Below, piece by piece: positions 46,737 through 57,294 of a DNA stretch of 64,000 nt (positions are counted from its first letter, which is position 1; every line of letters begins with the position of its first letter). The notes beneath the pieces were generated by a model that did no database searches, was not told the DNA's origin, and saw only the letters and a program-made list of their open reading frames with translations. Made by a program: the position numbers and the translations under genes. The stretch is taken from positions 2,858,501 through 2,922,500 of the forward strand of contig CM065879.1 in assembly GCA_033439255.1 (NCBI GenBank), written 5' to 3'. Source of the DNA: Hericium rajendrae. Its lineage: Eukaryota > Basidiomycota > Agaricomycetes > Russulales > Hericiaceae.

Positions 46737-47656
46737 CGTTGCGCGTGTTGAAACGTTCAAGTGAGACGAAGGACGAAAAGACGACGGAGCTCGTCGCGAC
46801 GAAACGCGTCTGTGGCGTAGAGAGCAAAAGAGGCAACAGGCTAACCATAAGGGATTGGGCTGCGAACCTCAAGGCACTAGTTCAGCGCTCAGAATCATAT
46901 CAACAAAATATTGGCTCAATATTTCCAGCGGTTTCGAGGATCCAAGTAGCCGATATTCAGTCCACATGCGCTCAAAGCCAGGACGCGAAACGCGGAACAG
47001 CTTGTAACCACATCGAGCGAATCGAGTCGGAGAAACAGGGCATTTGCGAGTTGTTCACATGAACGAACTGACCATGCATTTTGCAGCGCGAGTGCACGCG
47101 ACAAGATCATCGAAGGGAAGCGTCTGTCGCGGGGAAGACCATGGATTGCGCGGCAGACAATGGCGCTTGCAGCTGCGGGACAAAGCCGCGAAATATATTC
47201 ACGTTGAAGGAAACCGGGCATTGGGCGAATGTGGAATGCGTCTCAGATCAACCTAGTGAGTAGTAACGACCTACGATCGGAGCGTCCAATGATAGATGAA
47301 TAGCTGGCCAGCCTTCTGGTGCAGGGAGAGAACAATGTGCATCGCCTCAATTCAAGGCACGGGAAGACCGCACGATGAAGCCACCTGAGACTCATCTAGA
47401 AATATTGAGCGCGAACCTATGTTCACCTGGTACCCCACACCAGGTCTCGGCCAACCACAACCACGTATCGTCTGGCCTGGCCTTGACCAAGGGTATAACA
47501 TCGTGATCCTGTTGAGATGGGTATGAATGATATACAGTATACTGCAATGCACAGATAATGTCCAGGGATGGGGAGCGTTGGAAAAAGTCTCCGATCCGCT
47601 GCTCCCTGCGGCAACATAGGGAAGAAGACCGAGGCAAGTCCTCACCGTCGCCTGAT
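46737..47656. repeat. Spacer between array members 3 and 4, duplicated at 48,840-49,680
   Basis: No gene. Long passages match the spacer downstream of 48,840: for example CGCGACGAAACGCGTCTGTGGCGT (46797 and 48917), GAGGCAACAGGCTAACCATAA (46829 and 48951) and CAGAATCATATCAACAAAATATT (46889 and 49025). Spacer and flanking genes were therefore duplicated as one unit. Confidence 0.75.
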
Positions 47657-48200
47657 CTAATAGTCCTGTTCTCCTATCACGACCTCGACAGACGTGATTG
47701 AATTCACTATGCCCTTCCAAGAGTCGGCAGTCAACTCGACCGGATACCCGTGTGAGATGTGAACTTGCGTCGTCTGGAAGCAGAGCTGATGCTCACGGAG
47801 AGACTCGAAGTTCTTATACACCAAGTTGACTGCAATCTGTCGGATGCGTTAGAACTTGGCGTCTGTCGTCACGAACGACACCTGCCTTGTGTGTTTTTGG
47901 CCGAGAAACCAGGATCGTTCGCGTCGAGTATCTGATCGTGAATGGCTCGAAGCTACCCGCTCCCGATTGTGAACCTGATGCGTTGGCTGCCTTCTTCGCC
48001 TTTGCTGCCTGGGCCTTCTTCGCCTCTGCTGCCTGGACTTTCTTCGCCTCTGCTGCCTTCGCCTTCTTCGCCTTCGCCTTTGCCTGGGAGGCCTTCGCTT
48101 TCGCTGCTTGGGCCGCCTTAATCGCCTTTTCGGCCTGGTCCGCCTTCGTCTTGGCTGCGTGGGCAGCTCTTCGGGCCTTGGATGCGTTGGTTCTTGTCAT
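47657..48200 (-). CDS. Array member 4: short Ala/Lys-rich form with module 1 only
   Basis: From ATG 48200 (MTRTNASKARRAAHAAKTKADQAEK) the first ~75 residues are Ala/Lys/Gln-rich with repeated KKAQAAEAKK-like heptad-scale units, probably one long helix or coiled coil and strongly basic. Then comes module 1: FEPFTIRYSTRTILVSRPKTHK, an intron, and AVNLVYKNFESLREHQLCFQTTQVHISHGYPVELTADSWKGIVNSITSVEVVIGEQDY, closing at TAG 47657. There is no ubiquitin-like or KPVIY part. The basic N-terminus suggests nucleic-acid binding or nuclear targeting, which is inference only. It is paired with member 5, which has the same shape, as products of the duplicated unit. Confidence 0.6.
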
Positions 48201-48433
48201 CGCTGGCGCCGCGGGAAGTAAACCGTAAGAGCGCGCGCGGCGATTGCGCGGCGAATACCTGGCGCGTCGAAGCGCACGTAGCCGAAGACGTAACGCTTGC
48301 CAGAAGCGGTGGCCGAGACAAGATGCTCCAATCTCGCGAATCGGAAGGACAACCCAAGACTCAGAATCACATCAACAGTATACAGACTTGATATCCAGCA
48401 CCATATCGAGGGTAGCCTCGCCTCGCCGCGCCT

Positions 48434-48839
48434 CTATATCAAAACCTCCATTCCGCCCCACTTCAAGACGCGGAACAGAGACTGGTCGCGCATCTGCGCG
48501 GCGTCGCCCAAGCCGATCACCTTCCGCCAGAACACGACGTTCTCGCGGGCACGCGCCGCAGCCAGCGTCTACGCGCCCAGCGCGTCCGGGGCGACGCCTT
48601 TGAAGAGCATGAATATCCGCGCGACGATGTCGGCGCTGGGGAGATCGTGAGCTGCGCTGCTGAGGAGTACGAGCTTGCGGGACGAAGCGCACCGCCGAGT
48701 CTGACTAAGGAGACACGCCTTACAGTAAGGTCTTCGGACGCGAGATCAAGACCGTGCGCTTCTGATGCTTAATCATGAAAAGCTAGAGTTTCGCCGGAGC
48801 GGCTGAGGATGAGCTAGATTCAGTCTTGACTTTGGGCGT
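48434..48839 (-). pseudogene. Array remnant: member-3-like copy with internal deletion and lost start
   Basis: The first exon of a member-3-like gene (48,700-48,839) is followed directly, on the minus strand, by the last exon (48,434-48,692) ending RSLFRVLKWGGMEVLI-like sequence. Everything between (module 1 second half, ubiquitin-like domain, KPVIY domain) is gone. The start codon position reads ACG instead of ATG (48837-48839), a TAG interrupts AKL-FFMIKH, and the last exon is frameshifted after RFVPQA. It sits where member 3 sits in the neighbouring duplicated unit. Confidence 0.75.
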
Positions 48840-48842
48840 CGT

Positions 48843-49680
48843 TGCGCATGTTGAAGTGGGAGGAAGGAGGAAACAACTACGCGAGTTGAACGTTGAACTA
48901 CTGTCGAACCCTGTCGCGACGAAACGCGTCTGTGGCGTGAGGAGCAAAAGAGGCAACAGGCTAACCATAACGGATTGCGCTACGGACCTGGCGCCCGAGG
49001 GCGCTCAAAGGCACTCTCAAGACTCAGAATCATATCAACAAAATATTAGCTCACAATATTGGCCGCGGTATCGAGGGTATCGAGGATCCAGGTAGCCAAT
49101 ATAAGGTCCGATATTCAGATCTCATGCACCCATTCCAGGATGCGGAACAGTCTAGCTATTGACAGTAATCGCATCGAACGAGAAGAGTGAGAATCGGAGC
49201 GAGCGAGAACTGCGAGAATAGAACAGAAATTGCGTGCTGTTTAGGTGAATGAGTTCCGTCTGCAGCAAGTGCACGTGTCAAGGTCATCCAAGGGGCAGCA
49301 TGAGTGTCCGGCACGGGAGAATCAGGTTGATTTGGGCCGTAGAGAACAGTGCATGCGGGACAAAGCGCAAGCTAAGGCGATATACTTAGCAACCCTGGAG
49401 TCGGAGCGTCCAACGATAGATGGATGGCTTGCCAGCCTTCTGATGCAGAGAGAACAAACCCATGTGTATCGCCTGAATTCAGTACATAGGAAGCACACGA
49501 TGAAGCCACCATAGGGATCCATCTCCCTACTCTGGAGAGATATGAGCACAAACCTGCCCTGACTAGTGGTGTAACTTCGCATGATCGCCGTGGTCCTGTT
49601 GAAACAGGTATGGATTCTGATTAATGGGATCCAGAAGCAATATCCGGGGATGGAGAACGTCGGAGAGTGTCTCAGCTCCT
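48843..49680. repeat. Spacer between array remnant and member 5
   Basis: A diverged copy of 46,737-47,656. Shared later words include CAGCCTTCTG.TGCAG (47313 and 49434) and ACGATGAAGCCACC (47373 and 49497). No gene. Confidence 0.7.
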
Positions 49681-50304
49681 CTATGCAGCAATACGGGGAG
49701 GAATAAATTGAACGGGACGAGTCCTCGTCCACACTGGATCAAAAATTCCTGTTCCTTCTCCTATCACAACCTCAACAGACGTGATCGAATGATCCGTGCC
49801 TATCCAAAATTCGTCACTCAGCTGAACCGAATACCCGTATGTGGTGTGGACATGCGTCGTCCGGAAGCCGAACCGCCGCCCCTGGAGAGACTTGAAGTTC
49901 CTATACACCAAGTGGATGGCAGCCTGTCGGACGCGTCAGAACTCGGCGTCCGTCTCATGATCGATACTCACCTTCAACGTTTTCGGCCGAGAAACGAGGA
50001 CTGCCCAATTCAAGTATCTGATCGTGAACGGCTCGAAGCTGCCCGACACTGAATCTGACGCGCTGGCGGCCGCCTTCGCCTTCGCCTTCGCCTTTGCTGC
50101 CTTTGCCTTTGCCGCCTGGTCCACCTCAACCGCCTTTGCTGCCTGGTCCGCCTTGGTCTTTGCTGCCTGAGCAGCCTTGGTCTTTGCTGCCTGGGCAGCC
50201 TTGGTCTTTGCTGCCTGGGCAGCCTTGGTCTTTGCTGCCTGGGCAGCCTTGGTCTTTGCTGCCTGGGCAGCCCTCCGGGCCTTGCATGCTTTAGTTCTTG
50301 TCAT
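49681..50304 (-). CDS. Array member 5: short Ala/Lys-rich form with 24-bp tandem repeats
   Basis: Same plan as member 4. From ATG 50304 (MTRTKACKARRAAQAAKTK) the N-terminus is built of the octapeptide AAQAAKTK repeated about five times, encoded by nearly identical 24 bp units (plus-strand about 50,155-50,270), then AKAKAAKAKAKAKAAASAS. Module 1 follows: FEPFTIRYLNWAVLVSRPKT, an intron, then HLVYRNFKSLQGRRFGFRTTHVHTTYGYSVQLSDEFWIGTDHSITSVEVVIGEG and a tail ending RIAA. The identity of the repeat units points to recent expansion by slippage. Function unknown. Confidence 0.55.
50155..50270. repeat. 24 bp tandem repeat, about 4.5 units, in-frame
   Basis: The unit GCAGCCTTGGTCTTTGCTGC plus four bases (24 bp) repeats with a single difference (CTGAGCAG versus CTGGGCAG in the first). 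The unit length is a multiple of three, so copy-number change keeps the frame and alters only the length of the basic helix in member 5. Confidence 0.85.
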
Positions 50305-50535
50305 CGCTGGCGCCGCAGGGAGTAAATCGCAAGAGCGCGCGTGGCGAACACCAGGCGCGTCGAAGCGCCCGCGCCCGAAAACGTAACACCGTTCAGAAGC
50401 GCCAGTGCCCGATGGTAAGATGCTCAGATCTCACAGACTGGACAAACAAGGCACTCCCAAGGCTCACAAATTCATATCAACGAGATACAAGCTCAATATT
50501 CGACGCGCTATCGAGGTTATTCAAGTCTCGGCTCG

Positions 50536-52572
50536 CTATATCAAAACCTCCATTCCGCCCCACTCCAGGACGCGGAACAGAGACCGGTCGCGCATCTGCG
50601 CGACATCCCCCAGGCCGACCACCTCTCGCCAGAGACCAACGTCCCGGCGGGCACGCGCCGCAGCCTGCGTCCATGCGCCCAGCGCGTCCGGGGATATGCC
50701 TTTGAAGAGCATGAATATCCGTGCGACGATGTCCGGCATTGGGGAGACCGTAAGCCGCGCCGCGGAGGCGTACGATGCTTGCGGGACGAAGCGCAGGGCG
50801 ACGTATTCGTGCTGCAGGAAGGAGGGCAGCCAGTATCTAGAGGTGAATTGTTTATGTTACTGCGTGCGAGGGACCAAGGAGGAGCGGCACGCACGTTATA
50901 AACGATGTCCTGGCTTCTGTGTGCAGGCCCAGTGCTTGCAAGCAGGCGTCAAGATACCCCGTGATGTTGGGTACACGCACGAGGACTGAGTCTGTCTCTG
51001 TCAAGTTTGCCGTTGTAGGCTTGAAGGCATCTTCATCCCCGGGCGTACCCGGCCTTGACAAAGGCGGAGAGTCCGGACGTTGAAGCGCCAATGGCGTTGT
51101 TCTGCGGATGCTCGAGCATTAGGACACTAACAACAAAGTGAAAACGCACGCACACAGCCTCCCAGAACAGCGAGTTCACCTCCAGACCTGTTTTCTTGTC
51201 GACAAGATTTCCATCCGAGCACGTCTGAACGCCCCATCGCACACTTTCGCCGACCGTAGCAGGACCCATCTTCTCAGGTTCTATGGACGTGACGGGATAC
51301 ACAGCAGAAAATCGCCATTGGCAACTCAGCTGCAGGTCGACGCTCACCACCTGGGGTCTGGGGCGTCCAGATGTAGATGACGAGCTTGCCGCCCTTCTGT
51401 TCCGGTAAGAGCACGATCTCTTGTGTCTCGTCCTCGAAAATAGGATCCCACCCGATTTTAGCATGACGTGACAGAGGTTCTCCGTCGCGGCTTATACGGA
51501 GCGCATCTCCACGTTTGTAATGGTTAGTCCAGCACCACGCTTTGACCAACCTTGCCCACGTATCGCTGGCTTTGGCTTTGACAGTCATACTGTTGGTCCC
51601 ATCGACGGGTGCCCACACAGAGAAAATGGCGATACGACCATCTGTTTGCGGTCATTTGGTCGGTATATATGACATGTGCACAACTGATGAGTACTGGAGT
51701 TCATACCTGTCGGATCCGGAGGTGGTGGAGAGGGCGATGGAAGATGCTCGGAGGGCGTCTCGGCCTCCGATTCGTATTGCGATTCCGAATCCGCCCTCTT
51801 AGCTGTGGGTTCTGGAAGTTCTGCTGCTTATGGAGTTCCACCAGCCGCCCGTCAAATGTATCTTCGTGTTCAAGCTCTATTTCTTCTTCGAGTGGCTTGC
51901 TTGAGCCCTTCAGGACGACATAGAGAGTGTGCGCATCCTTGAAGTGGTTCACCGAGCACCAGTCCTTGACCAACCTGTCCCATTTATCGGTCCGCCTCGC
52001 CTTGACGATAACGTCAGTGGATCCAGCCATGAAGCCTCGCACCCGAAATGCGACATAAGGTTCTATCCATGCTGGCTTGTCAAGGGGATCATGAAGGAGG
52101 AAAGTACGTCCGTACCGTCCGTACCGTCTGGTAATGGATCGCCGGGGGCGGTGACGGCGATGGAAGACATTCCGAGCGCGTCTTGGACTCCTCCATGCAG
52201 CGATATGGAGAGGGAAACCGAAACAATTCAGAAATTTCTCCCTCCTCTGCTTTCAGAACCTCCACAGACGTGATCGAGTCTATGATACCCTCCCAAGCAT
52301 CGTCAGTCAGCTCGACTGCATTCCCAGCCGCGATATCGACCTGCGTTGTCTGGAAGCAAAGCGGCTTGTACCTGAGAAGTGCAAAGTGCTTGTGGACTAG
52401 GGCAACTGCTGCCTGGCAGACCTTCTATTCAATAGCGACAAGGATGGCCGTCTCACGATAGACATGCCTGGTACGTCCTGGGCCGGGGAACCAAGATAGT
52501 GCGGGTCAAATGCTTGATAGTGAATGGCTCGAAATTGCCTGCGCGCGATGTCGAGCTCGAAGCTTTAGGCAT
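50536..52572 (-). CDS. Array member 6: family member with two ubiquitin-like domains
   Basis: From ATG 52572 (MPKASSSTSRAGNFEPFTIKHLTRTILVPRPRTYQ) module 1 continues AVALVHKHFALLRYKPLCFQTTQVDIAAGNAVELTDDAWEGIIDSITSVEV. Then come two ubiquitin-like domains: FRVRGFMAGSTDVIVKARRTDKWDRLVKDWCSVNHFKDAHTLYVVLKG (52,050-51,840) and IFSVWAPVDGTNSMTVKAKASDTWARLVKAWCWTNHYKRGDALRISRDG...LLPEQKGG (51,625-51,385). GG leads into KLVIYIWTPQ, then VVSVDLQLSCQWRFSAVYP, LEVNSLFWEA, GYLDACLQALGLHTEARTSFIT, FLQHEYVALRFVPQASYASAARL and SLFRVLEWGGMEVLI at 50536. The frame breaks once at about 51356, where one extra base (CAGACCCCAG instead of CAGCCCCAG) would explain it. The start faces the Set5-like gene with about 190 bp between. 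Confidence 0.7.
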
Positions 52573-52760
52573 CGCAATAAGGACACTGCACTGAGATGAG
52601 GGCAGGATATACGGTGACGCAGGTCGGCGACTCGGCACGCGTTGTCCATGAAGCACATGCGTCCGAAAAGGCAAGACTTGCCAAAAGCAGAGTGGCGGAC
52701 GATGAGATGCTCAGATTTCGCAGACGATGTCGAGCACCATCCTTGCCATCGGAGGCAACG

Positions 52761-54176
52761 ATGTCGACCACGACCTCGCCGTCCGAGGACGACCTCAAGG
52801 CTGCCCTCGTCGCCCTCAAAGAAGCCAATCCCGCCCTCGGCATTCCAAGTTGCACGCCCTCGTCCTCGCCGACCACCCCGCCTGGTCCGTCTCCGAAAAG
52901 CGCGTAAAGCGCATCCTCAAAACGCCGGCCTCGTCCTCGCCCCGCCATCCTCCAAATCTCCCGCCCCCGAAGCGCCCCATCCCTCCTCGCAACTCATCCC
53001 ACGCCTTGACGTCACCAAGTGGTCCTCCAAAGTCGCCGTCAAGTACTTCAACAAAACCAAGGGCAAAGGCCTCGTCGCGACCGCGCCCATCGCCGAGGGC
53101 GAGGTCCTCTGGAAAGAAGACCCCTTCGTCGTTGCCGCCGAATGGTACGCGCCCTCTCTCCCCTCGCACACGCTCACGCACCCACCCCCGCAGGGAGATC
53201 TTCGACCTGCAACAGGCCGCGCGCGCCTGCGCCTTCTGCACGACGCCGCTCGCCGACTCGCCGCTCGTCGTGCGCTGCACCGCCGGCGGCGCATGCCCCG
53301 CGCGCTTCTGCACGCGCCTGTGCCTCGCGCGGTCCGCGCGCGAGCACCCGCTGCTCTGCGCCGCGACGAACCCCGCGGCCGGCCCGCTCCTCGCGTTCGC
53401 GCGCCGCAGTGAGTGGATGGCGCTGCACGCCGCGGCGCGCGTCGCGGCGCGGCTGCTGCTCGTGGATGGCGCGCAGTTTGACGAGGATTGGGCGTTTGTG
53501 CGCGCGCTCGCTGTGCTCGGGCTCGAGGAGCGCGCGAAGGGCGCGTGGTGCGTCGTTCCCCGTTTATGTCCCTGAAAGGTGCTGGACGACGCGCAGGTTC
53601 CACGGCGAGCCGGACCGCGCGGCGTGGAAGAAGGCGCACGCGCTCTTCGTGCAGGCGTTCCAGGCGCCGCCATCGCCCGCGCACGCACGCAAGCTCGCGC
53701 GGCTGCTGAAGACGCCGCTCGACCCCTCCATCGCCGCCGAGCTCTTCAGCTACGACGGCTTCCTGCGCACGCTCGGCGCATGTCCCTCAGTGCGTTCCTC
53801 CCTCCTTCCCCTTCCTCGATCCCCATCCTAACGCGCCATAGACCTCGAAGCACACGGCGGGCTCTACACGCTGCACTCGCACCTGAACCACGACTGCGCG
53901 CCGACCGTCTCCGTGCGGCACCTCGACACGCGCACCGCGCTCGCGCGCATCACCGTCCTCGCGCGCGCGCCGCTCGCGCGCGGCGATGAGCTCACGATCG
54001 CGTACGTCGACCCCGCGCAGGGCGTGCGCGCGCGGCGCGACGCGCTCGGCGGGTGGGGCTTCGGCGTGTGCCGCTGTGCGCGCTGCGTTGCGGAGGAGCG
54101 CGAGGCGCCCGCGCCCGCGCAGGAGGGCCTGGCGGATCTGGAGCGCGAGCTCAAGGCGGGGCTGGGCGTGATGTAG
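52761..54176 (+). CDS. Set5-like MYND/SET-domain protein, with two apparent single-base deletions
   Basis: It is a lysine methyltransferase of the Set5/SMYD type, in yeast active on histone H4. ATG 52761 gives MSTTTSPSEDDLKAALVALKEANPALGI, then KLHALVLADHPAWSVSEKRVKRIL and GLVLAPPSS, each in a different frame. One missing base at ~52846 (ATTCCAAG) and one at the A run 52919-52922 restore continuity. Then IPRLDVTKWSSKVAVKYFNKTKGKGLVATAPIAEGEVLWKEDPFVVAAEW opens the SET domain. An inserted MYND-like Cys cluster (CAFC...C...C...C..HPLLC) follows after an intron. The SET core is LNHDCAPTVSVRH and GDELTIAYVDP, with a post-SET Cys cluster GFGVCRCARC. The stop is at 54174-54176. Very GC-rich third positions, which differ from the neighbouring array genes. 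Confidence 0.82.
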
Positions 54177-54645
54177 CGTTGCCACTGTTGTACTTGGTAT
54201 GAAAGAAAAGACAAGCGTACGATGGATTAACAGGGTTTCATTGCGCGTATTCGACATTTTGGGCGTATCTAACTTCGTACCGTACACGAGAGCGTTTCTG
54301 AGACAGACAAGACAGGAGACAAGACAAGATAACAATGGACAGTACACGCGCGACACACGCAAAGCATATGCACAGAGAAACGAAACGCGGGCGGGCCCGC
54401 ACATAAACAAGACAAAAGCGCCGGACGGCGGATTAGCGGCGCGCGGGCACGGGGCGTCGCATAGCGTATGTACATGGCCCCGCGCGCCGTGGCGTTGAGT
54501 AGAAATGGACGCACGCGGAAGGAGCGGACGGACTGCCACAGAGGCACCGAGCGAACAAAGCAAGCAGCAAAACAGAGATCCACACGCACCCACGCCACCC
54601 CCCACCCCTCTTATAACCTCTTCCACAAAGAACACAAACACCCCC
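54177..54645. other. Convergent intergenic region
   Basis: This lies between the 3' ends of the Set5-like and velvet genes. It contains purine-rich AGACAGACAAGACAGGAGACAAG-like sequence at 54300-54330. No gene is seen. Confidence 0.4.
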
Positions 54646-57294
54646 TCATCCGTCGTCCGTCAACATGCTCCCAATATCAAGCCGCTTGCGCTTGCGCTCC
54701 GCGGCCTTCAGCTCCGCCTCCGTCGGCGGCGGGTTCCTCAGCGGCGCGAGCTCGATGCGCCCGTCCTGCGCCCACACGGGCCGCTGCCCCTGCGCGCCCG
54801 CCGCCGCATACTGGCCCTGCACGGGCTGCCCCGCGGGCGGCGGTGGCGGCGGGTACGAGCCCCACGCCTGCGCCTGCGCGGGGTAGTGCTGGTGGTGCTG
54901 CATGTGCGGCGGGTAGTACGGGCTGCCGGGTGGGTACCCGCCGTACCCATTTGCGGGCTGCGGCGGGGGCGGTGTCGAGTAGGCACGGCTGCCGCCGGCG
55001 CTCTGGTAGTACGCGTGTGCGGCGCCACCGGCGCTGCTCGTTGGTGCGGGAGCTGGAGCGGGCGCGGGCGCAGAGACGGAGCCCGTGCTGCCGCGGCTGC
55101 TGCTCCCTGCTACGGGTGCGGGCGCTGCTGCCGGGGCGGGTGCAGAAGCGGGCGCGGCGCCGTTGGGGACAGAGCTGTACATCACTGGGCTGGATCCTGG
55201 CGACTCGGTCTGCTGTGGCGGGGCCTGCTGGTGTGGTGGAGCCTGTGGCGGCGGGACCTGCTGCTGTGGCGGGGCGTGTTGTGGCGGCGGAGGTGGGGCG
55301 TAGCCGGCATAGTACCCATAGGCCTGCATCTGCTGTGGCGGAGGCCCGTAGGCCTCGTATCCCGCCGGCGAGTAACGCGGTGGTGGAGGCGGGTACTGGT
55401 GAGCGTGGTGCGGCGGGTGCTGGTAGTGGTCATAAGTGGGCGGAGGTGGTGGCTGCGCCCATGTAGACGCGTACTGCGTGTGGTAGGGCGGCGGCGGCGG
55501 CGGGATGCTATGCTGCGGGTGCATGTGGTGTGCAGGGTGCTGCACGTGAGGGTGCTGGTGCGTCGGCGGCGCATGGTGTGGCGGCGGCGGCGGCGGGGCG
55601 GAATACAATGGGTAGTGGTGCGAAGGCTGGTGATGCGAGGGATGTGGCGGCGCATGCGGGTCGTACCCATGGTGGGCAACCTGCGGCGGCGGCTGCGTGT
55701 GATACTGGGGCGGCGGCGGCGGCGGCGGCACGCTGAGCGACGCGCGGTGGTGATCATAGTTGCTCGGCGGCTGAGACGGCGGCTGGGCGTTGAGAGCAGG
55801 ATCGATGCCCCATTCGCCATTGCCTGCGCTGTTCGCGCTGGCTGGGGCGCTTCCAGTGGATTGTTCTTCAACGCGGGGGCGCTTTGCTTCGCGCCCGCCG
55901 TCTCGCTCACGGTCGCGATCGCGCTCCCGATCCTTGTCTCTCTCCCGCTCCCTGTCCCGGTCGCGTTCCCGATCACGACTCGCAATGTCCCGCTCGCTCT
56001 CCGACCGCTTTCTACTTACCACCTTCTCCTCATCGCTCTCCGCATCCCGTTCACTCTCACGATCGCGCTGCCGTTCACGCGTCTCTCTTTCCCGCTCCCT
56101 CTCCCTGACGAGAGCGAACTGGCCCGATGGAGGCGGCGGGGGCGGGATGGTGTGGCCGCCGCCGGGCGCAAGAGGCAGGGGTTGCTCATGCTCTGGGATG
56201 GGAACGGGCGTCGGAATGGGGACGGGCTGGGGAATCATGCCGGGGCCGGATCCGCCGAGACCTGGGAAGGGCGGGCCGGGTCCACGGGCCTTGCGTTGGC
56301 GAATATCCTTCCGAATTCGGATTTTGATGCCTTGGTCGGCGAGGGAGCAGGACAGCGGCGTCGACTCTGCGCGGCGTTAGCCGACGCTCCTCTGCCAGAA
56401 CAGGCGACTCACCTTCCATCCCCGGAAACTTCTTTGCCGTGTAGACATAGAATGGCGCCGAATAGATCGACTTGCAGTGGTACACGTTCGACCTGCCCAT
56501 GGTCAGCCGGCGACAAGCAATGCAACGGCAAAGGACTCACCCTACGACCTCGAACAGACTCAGCTTCAGGCGGTAACTGCCCTCCTGGCGAACGCTCAGG
56601 TCAGGAAAGACGAAGAAACCCGCATCGGTATTGTCATTCTCGGAGTCCTTGAGGTGATAGAGCGACGATACGACGCTGCCGGTCGTACATCGTGTCTTGC
56701 CATCCTGCAGTCCCTGTTAATATCCAGTCAGGAACATGAAAAGCACGCGGTGCACCTTCATCCAATGGAGCTCGACGTCATCATCAGGCTTCGCGAGGCT
56801 CGCGAACATGAAATAATACGGGTTCTGAAGGTAGCCCGCCGTGCCGGGCGCACCCACACCGCCATTGGCACCAGGGCCCATGCCCGAAAGACCGAGCGTC
56901 GAGTTGGGAGCAGGCGTCAGCATATCCATGCTGAGGGGGCTCTGGTGTCGCGGGTGATGGTGGGGCGGCGGGGACGGGGACTGAGACGAGGCGGCATGGT
57001 GGTGGGAATGGGTCTGGGCGTGAGAGCGGCGGGCTGATGAGGGATTGGAGTGGTCGAGGACGCGAAGCTGGACGATGGGCGGGGGATCGATGGGGCGGCG
57101 GTCAGCTGGAGGCGCGAAAGGAGATCGCGACCATCGGGATGGCGGAATGGGTACCAGGACGTAGGTGATCAGGACCGATCGCAAATTCAGGCGACAGATG
57201 GGTACATACCGCCAACGCCGCACATGCGAGCCTGCTTGGGCTGCTGGCGAACCATGAGCTCGTATTCTCTGCCATCCATAGCGGAGAGGAGCAT
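54646..57294 (-). CDS. Velvet-domain regulator with long Pro-rich and Arg/Glu/Asp-rich C-terminus
   Basis: Velvet proteins are fungal nuclear regulators that bind DNA as dimers and coordinate development, light response and secondary metabolism. From ATG 57294: [24 protein letters not shown], an intron, [18 protein letters not shown], a His/Ser-rich insert, [25 protein letters not shown], an intron, [55 protein letters not shown], an intron, [24 protein letters not shown], an intron, then [23 protein letters not shown]. This is a complete velvet fold. The last exon (from about 56,370) adds some 550 residues: a Pro-rich lead, an RERERE/DRDRER tract (56,100-55,870), a His/Pro/Tyr/Gln-rich region and a conserved-looking end [21 protein letters not shown]. 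Whether it is VosA- or VelB-like cannot be decided by eye. Confidence 0.9.

Noticed and set aside
50155-50270. Possible CRISPR-like array from regularly spaced repeats
   Set aside because: The 24 bp units are contiguous with no spacers and lie in a coding exon of a eukaryotic gene.
54505-56652. A 715-codon plus-strand open frame
   Set aside because: It is antisense to the velvet C-terminal exon and consists of Arg/Trp/Val-rich low-complexity sequence. The minus-strand protein continues the velvet reading frame.
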